From JAJPKE01 sp052143275 (lineage in GTDB: Bacteria; Chloroflexota; Ktedonobacteria; Ktedonobacterales; JADMIN01): a DNA stretch of 5,723 nt. Positions within the stretch are counted from its first letter, which is position 1. The number at the start of each line of letters is the position of its first letter. Location of the stretch: positions 1 through 5,723 of the forward strand of contig JBKQTH010000398.1 of NCBI GenBank assembly GCA_052143275.1, given 5' to 3'. The notes under the pieces are model-generated. The model searched no databases, had not been told where the DNA came from, and saw nothing but the letters and a program-made list of their open reading frames with translations. Below are positions 5,335 to 5,723 of the stretch, piece by piece. The translations under genes were made by a program, and so were the position numbers.

Positions 5335-5398
5335 CCACTATTCGTAACCTGATTCGTCTTGACCCTGCTTACCTGGTCTTCGGTCGTTTAACCACCGA

Positions 5399-5569
5399 TT
5401 ACTTGGTTTCACGATGTACCCGATGGGCCCGGCACCGGATACAATATTTGCGTTGTTCCATCCGGTCTGGATCGTTCTTCTTATTTTTGGTCGTTACGTA
5501 ATTGCGTGACTTGCATTCCGTACACGCAAGAGTAATGACTATTCGGTTCTCTTTGCCTTTTGCTGCCAT
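5399..5569 (-). CDS. rpmG: 50S ribosomal protein L33, zinc-ribbon form
   Basis: A 56-residue frame encodes L33, a small protein of the large subunit near the tRNA exit region. It starts MAAKGKENRIVITLACTECK and has the zinc-ribbon cysteines C16 and C19 plus C43 and C46 (YCIRCRAH), so it is the Cys4 (C+) type that needs zinc. KNKKNDPDRMEQRKYC at 28-43 is the usual L33 core. Length is normal. The ATG at 5569 is preceded by GAGG with a rather long 11-base spacing. A nearer out-of-frame ATG overlaps that SD but opens no L33-like frame. rpmG is the first gene of the minus-strand cluster, about 55 bases after the predicted transcription start. Bacteria often pair such L33 genes with a zinc-independent paralogue; none is in this window. 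Confidence 0.96.
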   Translation of the reverse strand: MAAKGKENRIVITLACTECKSRNYVTTKNKKNDPDRMEQRKYCIRCRAHRVHRETK

Positions 5570-5584
5570 ACTAATAACATCCTC

Positions 5585-5607
5585 AAGATATCCTTAAAGA
5601 TATCCTT
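5585..5607 (-). repeat. Two 11-bp direct repeats in the rpmG leader
   Basis: AAGATATCCTT occurs at 5585-5595 and again at 5597-5607, a period of 12. On the transcribed strand each reads AAGGATATCTT, supplying two SD-like AAGGA stretches upstream of the real rpmG SD and a palindromic GATATC core. The function is unknown. Confidence 0.6.
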
Positions 5608-5630
5608 TTCTCGCGCTCCACTTCCAGTCT

Positions 5631-5659
5631 ATTTTATCGCATTCGTAGGGTGGTGTCTA
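5631..5659 (-). promoter_or_regulatory. Sigma-70-type promoter of the rpmG-secE-nusG-rplKA cluster
   Basis: On the minus strand TAGACA (5659-5654, 5 of 6 to TTGACA) is followed after exactly 17 bases by TAAAAT (5636-5631, 5 of 6 to TATAAT). The predicted transcription start is near 5624, giving a leader of about 55 bases before rpmG. Spacing and both boxes are close to consensus, and no other promoter this good is seen upstream of secE or nusG. Confidence 0.72.
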
Positions 5660-5702
5660 GCCACAGCGTCTCCTTCTGGCCCAATCACACTAGCGCGCGC
5701 CC

Positions 5703-5723
5703 CGCCAGACCAGCGGTCTGGCG
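5703..5723. other. Perfect 9-bp-stem hairpin at the right window edge
   Basis: CGCCAGACC (5703-5711) and GGTCTGGCG (5715-5723) are exact reverse complements around AGC. On the minus strand the hairpin is followed by GC-rich sequence, so it does not terminate in that direction. On the plus strand the next bases are outside the window. It may be the terminator of an upstream transcription unit or a convergent-gene hairpin. Between it and the rpmG promoter (5660-5702) I see no gene or tRNA. Confidence 0.5.

Noticed and set aside
5304..5398. Possible tRNA-Trp between rpmG and secE, a common arrangement in some phyla
   Set aside because: No acceptor-stem pairing, T-loop GTTCGA or CCA-type end could be found in the 95-bp spacer on either strand.

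Overview
The window is a bacterial chromosomal segment built around a conserved translation and transcription gene cluster. Every gene of that cluster lies on the minus strand, in transcription order rpmG (L33), secE, nusG, rplK (L11), rplA (L1), rplJ (L10), rplL (L7/L12). A single plus-strand gene at the left end encodes a short alanyl-tRNA-synthetase-like protein and converges on rplL. Shine-Dalgarno sites of the GGAGG type precede nearly every gene and GC content is moderate. The Cys4 form of L33, the gene order rpmG-secE-nusG-rplK-rplA-rplJ-rplL and the absence of rpoB after rplL would fit a Gram-positive-like or Chloroflexota-like lineage. That placement is a low-confidence inference; nothing here fixes the phylum.

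Layout from left to right. Bases 1-97 hold what looks like the 3' half of a terminator cut by the window edge, then a short leader with a strong SD. Bases 98-1459 encode the AlaRS-like protein. Bases 1460-1556 are the convergent intergenic region, with a perfect 13-bp hairpin. rplL (1557-1946) and rplJ (2028-2564) follow on the minus strand. The 343-bp gap between rplJ and rplA is the most information-dense part: it holds a sigma-70-type promoter next to the rplA stop, an 18-bp near-palindrome at the predicted start of transcription, an L10-leader-like RNA, a strong attenuator hairpin with a U-rich tail, and a 15-bp tandem repeat. rplA (2908-3615), rplK (3688-4110), nusG (4134-4736), secE (4830-5303) and rpmG (5399-5569) follow, with a well-formed promoter upstream of rpmG and a 9-bp-stem hairpin at the right edge.

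How it works together. L11, L10 and L7/L12 form the ribosomal stalk region where elongation factors bind, and L1 forms the opposite stalk. NusG couples RNA polymerase to Rho and the ribosome, and SecE is a subunit of the protein translocon. The leader before rplJ looks like the autoregulatory site through which L10 bound to L12 limits rplJL transcription. The unusual part is that the read-through transcript carries four tandem elements able to pair with the conserved core of that leader. This is the best candidate in the window for something not previously described. The second is the natural AlaRS-like protein that keeps the catalytic and tRNA-recognition modules but has no editing or C-terminal domain.
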